NCBI RefSeq assembly: GCF_002272245.1
Contig: NZ_NPDD01000195.1
Coordinates: 1 to 35,052 of the forward strand
Origin: Bacillus sp. 7884-1
GTDB lineage: Bacteria; Bacillota; Bacilli; Bacillales; Cytobacillaceae
Reading direction: 5' to 3'
Length of the DNA stretch: 35,052 bases
Shown here: piece by piece, positions 1 through 8,714 of the stretch
Position numbering within the stretch: the first letter of the stretch is position 1
Layout of the letters: the number at the start of each line of letters is the position of its first letter
The notes under the pieces: model-generated
Seen by the model: only the letters and a program-made list of their open reading frames with translations
Database searches by the model: none
Told to the model about the DNA's origin: nothing
Position numbers and translations under genes: made by a program

Positions 1-31
1 ATTAATCATATCGCTCAAAAGCGACTTTATC

Positions 32-60
32 ATCTTACCAAGTTATTAACTTAATGTCAA
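32..60 (-). promoter_or_regulatory. Strong sigma-A promoter, rRNA P2-like, reading out of the window
   Basis: On the minus strand a perfect -35 TTGACA (55-60) is followed by a 17-bp spacer and a -10 TAAGAT (32-37). The flanking text GTTGTTGACA upstream and TAAAGTCGC around the expected start resembles the P2 promoters of Bacillus rRNA operons. In B. subtilis an rRNA operon lies just downstream of lysS, so an rrn operon or another highly expressed unit probably begins left of coordinate 1. The identity of the transcript is inferred. Confidence 0.75.
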
Positions 61-114
61 CAACTATTTAACTTCTTTTTTTGAAAAGTTGTTTGTTTCG
101 CAACAACAGATATT

Positions 115-143
115 AATATACCACCATTGATTCCTCAGCGCAA
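115..143 (-). promoter_or_regulatory. Upstream tandem promoter, rRNA P1-like
   Basis: Minus-strand -35 TTGCGC (138-143), 17-bp spacer and -10 TATATT (115-120). It lies 83 bp upstream of the P2-like promoter (-10 to -10), close to the roughly 90-bp tandem arrangement of Bacillus rrn promoters. The -35 is imperfect, so this is less certain than its partner. Confidence 0.5.
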
Positions 144-203
144 TACCTTTTCGAAGTTATTTGTCCCATATACTAAAATAATAATTTTCAAATATCTTTT
201 AGC

Positions 204-237
204 AAGAAAACAAAAAGCACCAGTTGCCCAGTGCTTT
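204..237 (-). terminator. Intrinsic terminator after lysS
   Basis: The minus strand reads AAAGCAC, three weaker inner pairs, loop GCAA, then GTGCTTT and a T-rich tail (TTTTTGTTTT). It lies 12 nt after the lysS stop and separates lysS from the rrn-like promoters. Confidence 0.8.
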
Positions 238-248
238 CTATAATAACA

Positions 249-1739
<1,491 letters not shown>

Positions 1740-1856
1740 TCAACTCCAATTACTTTCTTTTTTATGTAAACCTTGGATACATGCTTTCACATTCACTTTT
1801 TCTACATACTTTATTATTTTACACAAACTTAGGAATTCAGACATCAAAAAAGTTCT

Positions 1857-1891
1857 TAATAAATAAAAACTGCCAGTATTTCACCGGCAGT
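1857..1891 (-). terminator. Intrinsic terminator between dusB and lysS
   Basis: Minus-strand stem of 8 bp (arms 1884-1891 and 1869-1876, ACTGCCGG with CTGGCAGT), 7-nt loop, then TTTTTATTT. It lies about 50 nt after the dusB stop and would attenuate transcription into lysS. Confidence 0.8.
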
Positions 1892-1941
1892 CTTGTGTTT
1901 AAACAAAGCTATTATAGAAAAAGAGTAGTATTATGTCAACT

Positions 1942-2931
1942 TTATCCAACCGTTACTAGACTTTCAACATCTGCGGCTAAATCATTTAACAGGGTAACCA
2001 ATTGATCCCGGGTATTGCACTCATTAACGGCATTTCTTACTTTTGCATTGCCCTTTACACCTTTTAAATACCATGCCGCATGTTTACGCATTTCTCTAAC
2101 TGCCACATCTTCATTTTTCAAAGCAATTAAACGGTCTAAGTGTAAAATACATACATCCATTTTTTCTCGAACGGAGGGCTCACCCATAAGTTTACCAGTT
2201 TTGAGGAATTGAACTGTACGGTAAATCATCCATGGGTTTCCTAAAGCTGCTCTTCCAATCATTACCCCATCACAGCCGGTTTCATCAAGCATCCTTTTTG
2301 CATCCTGAGGGGTTTGGACATCACCATTCCCAATTAGCGGGATATTGATTGATTGCTTTACTTCTTTAATAATATCCCAGTTCGCTTTTCCTTCATACAT
2401 TTGAACGCGCGTACGACCATGGAGCGCAACCGCTTGACCGCCGGCTCTTTCTACTGCCTGTGCATTTTTGACTGCAAAAATATGGTCCTCATCCCAGCCC
2501 ATACGCATTTTAACGGTTACTGGTTTTTCAACCGCTTCAACGACAGCTGAAACCATTTCATAGATTTTATCCGGGTCTAACAGCCATTTCGCCCCCGCGT
2601 CACATTTTGTAATTTTTGGAACTGGGCAGCCCATATTGATATCAATAATATCAGCGTTCGTACTTTTATCTACAAATTGTGCAGCTTCAACTAGTGTTTT
2701 CTTTTCGCCGCCAAAAATCTGCAGGCTTAATGGTTTTTCACGTTCGTCGATATAAAGCATATTCATCGTTTTTGCATTTTTTAAAACGATTCCTTTATCA
2801 CTAACCATTTCCGCACAAACTAAACCAGCACCAAACTCTTTAACCGTTAGACGGAAGGCAGAATTACATACACCAGCCATTGGTGCTAAAACGACTTGAT
2901 TTTTCATTTCAATATTGCCGATTTTCAACAT
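1942..2931 (-). CDS. dusB: tRNA-dihydrouridine synthase DusB
   Basis: FMN-dependent enzyme that reduces specific uridines in tRNA to dihydrouridine with NAD(P)H. The 329 aa fit the Dus family: an N-terminal TIM barrel with APMAG at 16-20, the active-site segment DINMGCP (97-103, catalytic Cys102), a conserved VTVKMRMGW segment with a likely FMN/tRNA-contacting lysine, and the phosphate-binding GNGDV. The C-terminal third is the usual helical tRNA-recognition domain. The ATG follows a strong GGGGGAGG site. It lies 18 nt after yazB, as yacF does in B. subtilis (dusB/dusB1 naming varies). Confidence 0.95.
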   Translation of the reverse strand: MLKIGNIEMKNQVVLAPMAGVCNSAFRLTVKEFGAGLVCAEMVSDKGIVLKNAKTMNMLYIDEREKPLSLQIFGGEKKTLVEAAQFVDKSTNADIIDINMGCPVPKITKCDAGAKWLLDPDKIYEMVSAVVEAVEKPVTVKMRMGWDEDHIFAVKNAQAVERAGGQAVALHGRTRVQMYEGKANWDIIKEVKQSINIPLIGNGDVQTPQDAKRMLDETGCDGVMIGRAALGNPWMIYRTVQFLKTGKLMGEPSVREKMDVCILHLDRLIALKNEDVAVREMRKHAAWYLKGVKGNAKVRNAVNECNTRDQLVTLLNDLAADVESLVTVG

Positions 2932-2949
2932 ACGATAATGCCTCCCCCT

Positions 2950-3156
2950 CTATTCATTTGGTGCTAGTTCCTCTAAGGTAATATTTAAGGTTTGACCAAT
3001 TTTCTTTAGTAACTCACCTGTAGGCAGGCGGTTGCCTCTTTCGATTTCTCCTATAATTGATACTGATACACTAAGTTCCTTCGCAAAGCTTTCCTGTGTG
3101 TATCCCTTTAGCTTCCGATAGGCTCGAATACGTCTTCCCCATTTTTCCGCTTCCAT
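2950..3156 (-). CDS. yazB: Small XRE-family HTH protein YazB
   Basis: 68 aa, almost entirely one Cro/C1-type helix-turn-helix: RRIRAYRKLKGYTQESFAKELSVSVSIIGEIERG (residues 8-41 region) matches the five-helix XRE fold. It has no effector domain, so it is a minimal DNA-binding protein of unknown target. The start has AAGGAG 7 nt upstream, and the first 49 bp overlap the 3' end of folK in another frame, implying translational coupling. B. subtilis has the same gene at the same place between folK and yacF. Regulation of the folate operon is a guess from position only. Confidence 0.9.
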   Translation of the reverse strand: MEAEKWGRRIRAYRKLKGYTQESFAKELSVSVSIIGEIERGNRLPTGELLKKIGQTLNITLEELAPNE

Positions 3157-3635
3157 AATCGGACTCCTTCTTTGTTAGGTAATTCATTGATTAATGCTTC
3201 AAGTGGTTTATCTATATTTGGAATGATTATGTCAGGTTTTATCTCTGACAAAGGTATCATGACAAAATTCCGCTCTAGCATCCGTGGATGCGGTATAATT
3301 AGTTTCTCTGTTTCAATATTTTCTTGGTTATAGAGAAGAATGTCAAGGTCAATTGTTCTTGGACCCCATACAATTTCCCTTTTCCTACCAAGTGTTAATT
3401 CAAGATTTAAACAAATAGCTAGTAATTCATGGGCACAGAGTGAAGTCATAACCTCAATCACCATATTTAAAAATAAATCTTGATCTTCATATCCTACAGG
3501 ATCCGTTTCATAGATTGAGGAGATATTTACCATTTTAATCTCAGGATGATGTGCTAGCTGTTTTATTGCTTCTGTCAAATAATCATACCTGTTTCCGATG
3601 TTAGATCCAAGGGCAATAAATGCTGTATTTCCCAT
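3108..3635 (-). CDS. folK: 6-hydroxymethyl-7,8-dihydropterin pyrophosphokinase
   Basis: Transfers pyrophosphate from ATP to 6-hydroxymethyl-dihydropterin, making the substrate for FolP in folate synthesis. The 175 aa carry the HPPK hallmarks: ALGSNIGNR near the N-terminus, GPRTIDLDILLY at 91-102 (Asp96 and Asp98 are the Mg ligands), and PHPRMLERNFVMIPL (115-129). The ATG has GGAGAAG 8 nt upstream, inside the end of folB, with 2 nt between folB stop and folK start. It overlaps yazB by 49 bp. Confidence 0.97.
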   Translation of the reverse strand: MGNTAFIALGSNIGNRYDYLTEAIKQLAHHPEIKMVNISSIYETDPVGYEDQDLFLNMVIEVMTSLCAHELLAICLNLELTLGRKREIVWGPRTIDLDILLYNQENIETEKLIIPHPRMLERNFVMIPLSEIKPDIIIPNIDKPLEALINELPNKEGVRLWKRKNGEDVFEPIGS

Positions 3636-3637
3636 TT

Positions 3638-3997
3638 TTATCTTCTCCTTGTAATTTCTACTGCAACAGACCGATAATGTCCGGGTATTGGCGGGTCTGG
3701 TTTGATAACCTTTACAGTTGCTTCGGAAACAAGAGTAAACCGATTCAAAACAGTTTCTGCAATTTTTTCCGCAATAGCTTCAACAAGCTTATACGGTTTT
3801 CCCTCGACAATTTCTTTACACACCTGAAATAACTCGCCATAGTTTACCGAATACTCTAGTTCATCACTTTGACCAGCTTTTTTTAAATCTATTAACACCA
3901 TTAAATCTACGATAAAACGCTGACCAAGTCTTGTTTCCTCAGGAAAGACACCATGATACCCATAGAATTCCATTTGGTTTACAAATATTTTATCCAA
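3638..3997 (-). CDS. folB: Dihydroneopterin aldolase
   Basis: Cleaves 7,8-dihydroneopterin to 6-hydroxymethyl-dihydropterin and glycolaldehyde, feeding FolK. The product contains the family segments EFYGYHGVFPEE, the catalytic-region LVEAIAEKIA and the C-terminal KPDPPIPGHY. The longest frame starts at a GTG at 4006, but the family N-terminus (MDK...) coincides with an in-frame TTG at 3997, which has AAGGGTG about 6 nt upstream. I therefore choose 3997 (119 aa). It overlaps the end of folP by 8 nt. Confidence 0.95.
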   Translation of the reverse strand: MDKIFVNQMEFYGYHGVFPEETRLGQRFIVDLMVLIDLKKAGQSDELEYSVNYGELFQVCKEIVEGKPYKLVEAIAEKIAETVLNRFTLVSEATVKVIKPDPPIPGHYRSVAVEITRRR

Positions 3998-4835
3998 GGC
4001 TGACACCCTTTCCCATTAGAACATCCATCATTTTTGCCATTCTGCTCATTTCCTTAACATCATGTATACGAATGATCTGACATCCCTTTTGGATTCCATA
4101 ACAAACACTAGCGCCAGTCCCTTCCATCCTTTCCGTTACCGGAAGATTGAGTGCTTGTCCAATCATGGATTTTTTTGATGTTCCTAAAAGGACAGGGTAG
4201 CCGAGAGCCGTTAGTGTATCTAGGTTTTGCATCATCAAAATGTTCTCATTCAAGTCTTTAGCAAAACCGATTCCTGGGTCTAAAATAATCTGATCATCTC
4301 TCACACCTGCTTGTTTTACGATATTTATACTCTCGTACAGGTCATTTAACACGTCTCTTATGAAAAAGGAGTAGTCTCGATTATTTCGATTGTGCATAAG
4401 GATAATGGGGACATTATATTTTGCAGCCACTGCTGCCATTCCTTCATCTGCCTTTGCTCCCCAAATATCATTAATAATATGAGCACCTGCTTCAATGGCA
4501 CTTTGAGCAACTTTTGCTTTATATGTATCAATCGAAATAGGAACCTGCACATGTTTAGCAATCGCTTCTATGACTGGAACTACACGCTCAATCTCTTCCT
4601 TTTCAGAAATAACAGTATACCCCGGTCGGGTAGATTCACCGCCAATATCAATGATATCAGCTCCATTTTCAACCATTTCTTTGGCACGCTCAATTGCTTG
4701 TTCTATATTATTGTACTTTCCACCATCCGAGAATGAATCTGGTGTTGCATTTAAAATCCCCATAATATAGGTTTTTTTACCGAAGTCTAACTGATATGGT
4801 CCGCATTTAATACTGTACTTCCCAGATGTATGCAC
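3990..4835 (-). CDS. folP: Dihydropteroate synthase
   Basis: Condenses 6-hydroxymethyl-dihydropterin pyrophosphate with p-aminobenzoate; the target of sulfonamides. It shows the TIM-barrel DHPS motifs in order: GILNATPDSFSDGG, DIGGESTRPG, IDTYKA, IIND, LDPGIGF, LLGTSKKSMIG and IRIHDV. The longest frame begins at GTG 4850, but GGAGG lies directly at that codon (4844-4848), which would place the ribosome on the in-frame GTG at 4835 (8-nt spacing). I use that start (281 aa). It is the first gene of the folate group here. The pabB, pabA and pabC genes that precede it in B. subtilis are absent, and a terminator lies upstream. Confidence 0.96.
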   Translation of the reverse strand: MHTSGKYSIKCGPYQLDFGKKTYIMGILNATPDSFSDGGKYNNIEQAIERAKEMVENGADIIDIGGESTRPGYTVISEKEEIERVVPVIEAIAKHVQVPISIDTYKAKVAQSAIEAGAHIINDIWGAKADEGMAAVAAKYNVPIILMHNRNNRDYSFFIRDVLNDLYESINIVKQAGVRDDQIILDPGIGFAKDLNENILMMQNLDTLTALGYPVLLGTSKKSMIGQALNLPVTERMEGTGASVCYGIQKGCQIIRIHDVKEMSRMAKMMDVLMGKGVSLG

Positions 4836-4897
4836 CCTTAAAACCTCCACTAATTTTTATACTTCTTACATCATACAAGAAAAATGTTTTTTAAAGC

Positions 4898-4931
4898 AAA
4901 AAAAGAGGTTTAGCTCTATGCTAAAACCTCT
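4898..4931 (-). terminator. Intrinsic terminator after cysK
   Basis: Minus-strand arms 4920-4931 and 4904-4914 (AGAGGTTT plus AGC, with one bulged T), 5-nt loop, then seven T. It begins 14 nt after the cysK stop and isolates cysK from the folate genes. Confidence 0.9.
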
Positions 4932-4944
4932 CCTATTTTACTGA

Positions 4945-5871
4945 TTAATCCTCATATTGGTAAAGCGGTGTACTTAAATAACGTTCTCCATTATCAGGAA
5001 TAATCGCCAGTACTTTTTTACCTTTTCCAAGTTTCTTGGCAACTTCTAAAGCGGCATGAATAGCTGCTCCAGAGGAGATTCCACCTAGGATTCCTTCTTC
5101 TTTTGCAGCTCGTCGTGAAGCTGTAAAAGCTTCTTCCGCTTGAACTTGGATGACTTCATCATAAACTTCAGTACTTAAAACAGCAGGAACAAAGCCCGCT
5201 CCAATACCTTGAATCTTGTGTGGACCTGGCTTACCGCCTGATAATACTGGGGAATCAGTAGGCTCAACCGCGTAAATTTTCACATTTGGGAACTTCTCAC
5301 GAAGAACTTCACCTGCACCTGTGATTGTTCCACCGGTACCGATACCTGAAATAAATGCGTCAAGTTGATCCATTTGTTCCACAATTTCCTTACCAGTAGT
5401 TCTACGGTGTACTTCAGGATTTGCTTCATTTTCGAATTGCTGCGGTACGAAATATCCGTTTTCTTCAGCAAGTGCATTGGCTTTAGCTATAGCACCTTTC
5501 ATTCCTTCTGGTCCTGGTGTAAGTACTAGCTCAGCACCATAAGCACGAAGCAGGTTTCTTCTTTCCAAACTCATTGTTTCAGGCATAACAAAAATTGCCT
5601 TGTATCCTTTAGCTGCTGCAATCATAGCTAAACCGATACCTGTATTTCCACTTGTAGGCTCAATAATCGTATCAACACCAGGTTTAATTAAACCCTTCTC
5701 TTCCGCTGCTTCAATCATTGCCAAAGCAATACGGTCTTTTACACTACTGCCAGGATTGAAATACTCAAGCTTTAAATAAACCTCTGCACTGTTTTCATCT
5801 ACTAATCTGTTTAATTTAACAATAGGAGTTTGACCAACTAATTCTGCAACTGAATTTGCTACACGTACCAT
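4945..5871 (-). CDS. cysK: O-acetylserine (thiol)-lyase A (cysteine synthase)
   Basis: PLP enzyme that makes cysteine from O-acetylserine and sulfide. The 308 aa hold the fold-type II signatures: NPGSSVKDR with the PLP-binding Lys45, the TSGNTG substrate loop (73-78), the phosphate-binding [10 protein letters not shown], and GGISSGAA near the C-terminus. The ATG has AGAGGTG about 7 nt upstream. It is monocistronic, with a promoter at 5920-5949 and a terminator at 4898-4931. In B. subtilis CysK is also a partner of the cysteine repressor CymR; the repeated ACCAATA words near this promoter may be an operator. Confidence 0.97.
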   Translation of the reverse strand: MVRVANSVAELVGQTPIVKLNRLVDENSAEVYLKLEYFNPGSSVKDRIALAMIEAAEEKGLIKPGVDTIIEPTSGNTGIGLAMIAAAKGYKAIFVMPETMSLERRNLLRAYGAELVLTPGPEGMKGAIAKANALAEENGYFVPQQFENEANPEVHRRTTGKEIVEQMDQLDAFISGIGTGGTITGAGEVLREKFPNVKIYAVEPTDSPVLSGGKPGPHKIQGIGAGFVPAVLSTEVYDEVIQVQAEEAFTASRRAAKEEGILGGISSGAAIHAALEVAKKLGKGKKVLAIIPDNGERYLSTPLYQYED

Positions 5872-5903
5872 TAGAGCACCTCTTTCTTTATTCCGAGTAT
5901 TTT

Positions 5904-5949
5904 TATTGGTATTATAGTAAATTTATCAGTTTTCTATTGGTTTTGTCAA
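5904..5949 (-). promoter_or_regulatory. cysK promoter with two ACCAATA repeats
   Basis: Minus-strand -35 TTGACA (5944-5949), 18-bp spacer and -10 TAAATT (5920-5925). The word ACCAATA occurs twice in direct orientation, 31 bp apart: once between -35 and -10 (5935-5941) and once just past the expected start (5904-5910). Such placement suits a repressor site. CymR is the expected regulator of cysK in Bacillus, but I did not match a defined CymR consensus. Confidence 0.55.
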
Positions 5950-5980
5950 CACTTTTGCTGTGGGAAATTTCCAAATTTAT

Positions 5981-6010
5981 AAATAAAAACACAGAAAAAT
6001 TACTTCTGTG
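5981..6010 (-). terminator. Intrinsic terminator after yacD
   Basis: Minus-strand 7-bp stem CACAGAA/TTCTGTG (6004-6010 with 5990-5996), 7-nt loop, then TTTTTATTT. It starts 6 nt after the yacD stop and ends the coaX-hslO-yacD unit. Confidence 0.8.
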
Positions 6011-6016
6011 CTTCTC

Positions 6017-6901
6017 TTAGTCTGTGTCCTTATTTCCATAAAACCATTCTACTTTTGTTTCTTCCCAAAAGGTTGCGGTTGAGGCAGATGTTTTCATTTG
6101 TTCAAGTGCAATTTCTCTGCGTATTTGCTGCTTAACATCCTTAAAAGAATACTTTTGTTCCTCAATTTTCCCTTCAAGCTTAACAATGGCATAGCCTTGT
6201 TCCACTTTAATTGGCTCACTCCAGGCCCCTTTTTTTAACTTCTTTGCTGCTTTAAGGTATTCAGAAGGATACCGTTCCTCCCCTTCCATAATATACCCGA
6301 TGTCTCCACCTTCATTAGCAGAAAATTCTTCAACGGACTTTTCCATCGCTAAAGCTGAAAAACTCGACCCTTGAGACAGTTCCTTGATTGCCTTTTCTGC
6401 TTCATCACTTGATTTCACAATAATATGTGATAAATGATAGGCGGATGGAATGGTATAAAGCTCTTTATTCGCTTCAAAATACGCCTTCATTTCTTTTTGA
6501 GATACCTTTACATCTCTGGTTAGAATTTCTTCCTGAATAAGACTATTACGAATATGCTCTTTCCACTTTTTCTCCGTAGTTTTTTTGTTTTCACTTGGAG
6601 AACTGTATGTAGTTTGAAGGATTCTATATTCGCGTTCTACATCATCCTCTGAGACCTTAATTTTATACTTGGCTGCCATTTCTTTAATAACTTTTTGATC
6701 AATCATGTCTCTTAGTACATCTTTTCCATATCTAGACTCTAACTCATTAAGCCACTCTTGCCTTGTAATTTCACCTTTCCCCACGGTTGCAACGACTTCG
6801 TCATTAATTGTTTCATTCCCTTTTGAAAAGTAAAAGACAATCGTTAGACAGTTCAATAAAATAAGTGCTGCAATAACAATCCATAGCTTCTTTCGTCTCA
6901 A
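6017..6901 (-). CDS. yacD: Membrane-anchored parvulin-type peptidyl-prolyl isomerase YacD
   Basis: Predicted extracytoplasmic prolyl isomerase. It has a basic N-terminus (MRRKK), one hydrophobic anchor at about 6-25, a SurA/PrsA-like N-terminal region (35-150), a parvulin rotamase domain (about 153-243, YHLSHIIVKS through GGDIGYI to GYAIVKL) and a short C-terminal helical tail. The anchor contains LLNC, but Asn before Cys makes a lipobox unlikely, unlike the lipoprotein PrsA. It starts with TTG, with GGAGGAG just upstream. It follows hslO by 21 nt. Substrates are unknown; B. subtilis has the same gene between hslO and cysK. Confidence 0.88.
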   Translation of the reverse strand: MRRKKLWIVIAALILLNCLTIVFYFSKGNETINDEVVATVGKGEITRQEWLNELESRYGKDVLRDMIDQKVIKEMAAKYKIKVSEDDVEREYRILQTTYSSPSENKKTTEKKWKEHIRNSLIQEEILTRDVKVSQKEMKAYFEANKELYTIPSAYHLSHIIVKSSDEAEKAIKELSQGSSFSALAMEKSVEEFSANEGGDIGYIMEGEERYPSEYLKAAKKLKKGAWSEPIKVEQGYAIVKLEGKIEEQKYSFKDVKQQIRREIALEQMKTSASTATFWEETKVEWFYGNKDTD

Positions 6902-6922
6902 AAACTCCTCCCCCTGCGCTTT

Positions 6923-7801
6923 TTATTTTGCCTGGCTCTTTAGATCTTCAAGTTCTTCTTTCGTGAAGAGATATTTTTCATTACAAAAGTGACAATGAGC
7001 CTCTGCCTGTCCATCCTCAACAATCATATCCTCAATTTCACCTTGACCTAAACCGACAATTGCATCTGCAAATCTATTCTTTGAGCACACACACTGAAAT
7101 TGAACAGTCATTGTTTCTAGTACATTTACCTGTTCCTTTCCGAACAGCTCCTCCAAAATTTCTTCTGGAGTAAGTCCTTGTTTAACTAATTTTGAAATCG
7201 GAGGAATCGTTTTTAAACGCTCTTCAACCTTAGTAATGGTTTCATCTTTTATTCCCGGCATTAATTGAAAAATAAATCCGCCCGCTGCTAGGATTGTATC
7301 GTCCGGATTCACCAAGACACCTACCCCAACAGAGGAAGGCACCTGTTCCGAAGTGGCAAAGTAATAGGTGAAGTCTTCGCCTAATTCTCCAGAGACAATG
7401 GGTACAAGACCCGTGAAGAAATCACGAAGACCCGTATCCTTAACAACCGATAAAGTACCGTCAGTGCCAACCGCGCGGCGAACATCTAACTTCCCATGCT
7501 CATTTGCCTCAAAGTCCACTTGGGGATTTGTAACATATCCACGGACATCCCCTTTTGCATTACTATCGACTAAGATGACACCAATTGGTCCGCCTCCGTC
7601 AATTTTGATGGTTAATTTGTCTTCACCCTTCAACATTGCACCCATCATAACTCCGGCTGTTAGAGAGCGCCCTAGGGCAGCTGAGGCTGTCCGCCATGTT
7701 TGATGTCGGCGCTGCGCTTCAGAAACTACTTCAGTTGTACGTACCGCAAACGCTCTAATTTGGCCGTTATAAGCCAAAGCCTTTACTAAATAATCAGTCA
7801 T
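6923..7801 (-). CDS. hslO: Redox-regulated chaperone Hsp33
   Basis: ATP-independent holdase that becomes active when oxidation releases its zinc and unfolds the C-terminal switch. At 292 aa it has normal length. The four zinc-binding cysteines are intact: CVC (237, 239) and CHFC (270, 273). The N-terminal domain (about 1-230) includes the conserved [16 protein letters not shown] segment. ATG start; it lies 14 nt after coaX in the same order as B. subtilis (yacC). Confidence 0.96.
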   Translation of the reverse strand: MTDYLVKALAYNGQIRAFAVRTTEVVSEAQRRHQTWRTASAALGRSLTAGVMMGAMLKGEDKLTIKIDGGGPIGVILVDSNAKGDVRGYVTNPQVDFEANEHGKLDVRRAVGTDGTLSVVKDTGLRDFFTGLVPIVSGELGEDFTYYFATSEQVPSSVGVGVLVNPDDTILAAGGFIFQLMPGIKDETITKVEERLKTIPPISKLVKQGLTPEEILEELFGKEQVNVLETMTVQFQCVCSKNRFADAIVGLGQGEIEDMIVEDGQAEAHCHFCNEKYLFTKEELEDLKSQAK

Positions 7802-7815
7802 TATGTAACTCCTTT

Positions 7816-8601
7816 CTAGTTGCTATTTCTTAGGATATCCATATTCCTCTTATAGATTAACTGCAATCCTTTTAAAGTTAAAAATGGATCAACAATATCA
7901 ATAATCTTGGATTCTTGGGCAATTAATGAAGATAATCCTCCCGTTGCAATGACTGTAGGTTTTTGGTCACTTTGATCCATCATTCTTTTAACAATTCCCT
8001 CAACTTGACCTACATAACCATAGACAATTCCAGCCTGCATGGCAGCTACTGTATTTTTCCCAATTACACCTTCAGGACGTGCTATATCAATTCTTGGCAG
8101 TTTTGCTGCCTTCGAGTATAGAGCCTCCGTCGAGATACCAATCCCTGGTGCAATCGCGCCGCCCATATATTGACGTTGTTCATTGATGTAGCAATAGGTT
8201 GTAGCCGTACCAAAATCAACAATAATCAACGGGCTGCCATATTCATGAATAGCAGCAACGGCATTGACGATACGGTCAGCCCCAACTTCTCTAGGATTTT
8301 CATATTTAATATTAAGGCCTGTTTTGATCCCAGGCCCGACCACTAACGGACTGAGTTGAAAGTATTTTTTACACATTCTTTCCAGGGCAAACATAATAGG
8401 CGGGACAACAGAAGAAATGATAATTCCATCTATTTGGGAAAACGATAGACCAGAAGCATCAAATAAGGATTTAATAATCATCCCGAATTCATCCTCTGTC
8501 CGGTTTCGGTTTGTTTCTACACGCCAATGATACTTAAGTTCTTCCCCATTATATACACCTAAAACAGTATTGGTATTACCTACGTCAAATACGAAAATCA
8601 A
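7816..8601 (-). CDS. coaX: Type III pantothenate kinase
   Basis: First step of coenzyme A synthesis, phosphorylating pantothenate; type III enzymes need a monovalent cation and are insensitive to CoA feedback. The ASKHA motifs are visible: DVGNTNT near the N-terminus, [28 protein letters not shown] and the C-terminal ATGGLSS. The longest frame begins with GTG at 8610, which has no properly spaced binding site. The in-frame TTG at 8601 gives the family-type N-terminus MIFVFDVGN and has a weak AAGTGAG 8 nt upstream, so I prefer 8601 (261 aa). It is the first gene of coaX-hslO-yacD. Confidence 0.95.
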   Translation of the reverse strand: MIFVFDVGNTNTVLGVYNGEELKYHWRVETNRNRTEDEFGMIIKSLFDASGLSFSQIDGIIISSVVPPIMFALERMCKKYFQLSPLVVGPGIKTGLNIKYENPREVGADRIVNAVAAIHEYGSPLIIVDFGTATTYCYINEQRQYMGGAIAPGIGISTEALYSKAAKLPRIDIARPEGVIGKNTVAAMQAGIVYGYVGQVEGIVKRMMDQSDQKPTVIATGGLSSLIAQESKIIDIVDPFLTLKGLQLIYKRNMDILRNSN

Positions 8602-8646
8602 AAGAATCACTCACTTTTCTGATATTTCTTATGTCATTCTGCAAAC

Positions 8647-8675
8647 ATCATATCATAATTACTTTTATCGTGAAA
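8647..8675 (-). promoter_or_regulatory. Probable coaX promoter (extended -10)
   Basis: Minus-strand -10 TATGAT (8647-8652) is preceded by TGA, an extended -10. A weak -35 TTTCAC (8670-8675) lies 17 bp upstream. It sits immediately downstream of the ftsH terminator, so coaX is probably a separate unit. Confidence 0.45.
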
Positions 8676-8709
8676 AAAAAAGAGTGCTTTTTTGTAAGCA
8701 CTCTTTTTA
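8673..8709 (-). terminator. Intrinsic terminator after ftsH
   Basis: Minus-strand stem AGAGTGCTT/AAGCACTCT (8696-8704 with 8681-8689) extended by A:T pairs, 6-nt loop, then eight T. It starts a few nt after the ftsH stop. Confidence 0.92.
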
Positions 8710-8714
8710 AAACA

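Noticed and set aside
4392..4736. 114-codon plus-strand open frame within folP
   Set aside because: Antisense shadow of a conserved enzyme; Cys/Asn/Phe-rich translation without motif.
6820..6901. Possible lipoprotein signal in YacD (LLNC)
   Set aside because: Asn before the Cys is not accepted by the usual lipobox; a simple N-terminal anchor is likelier.
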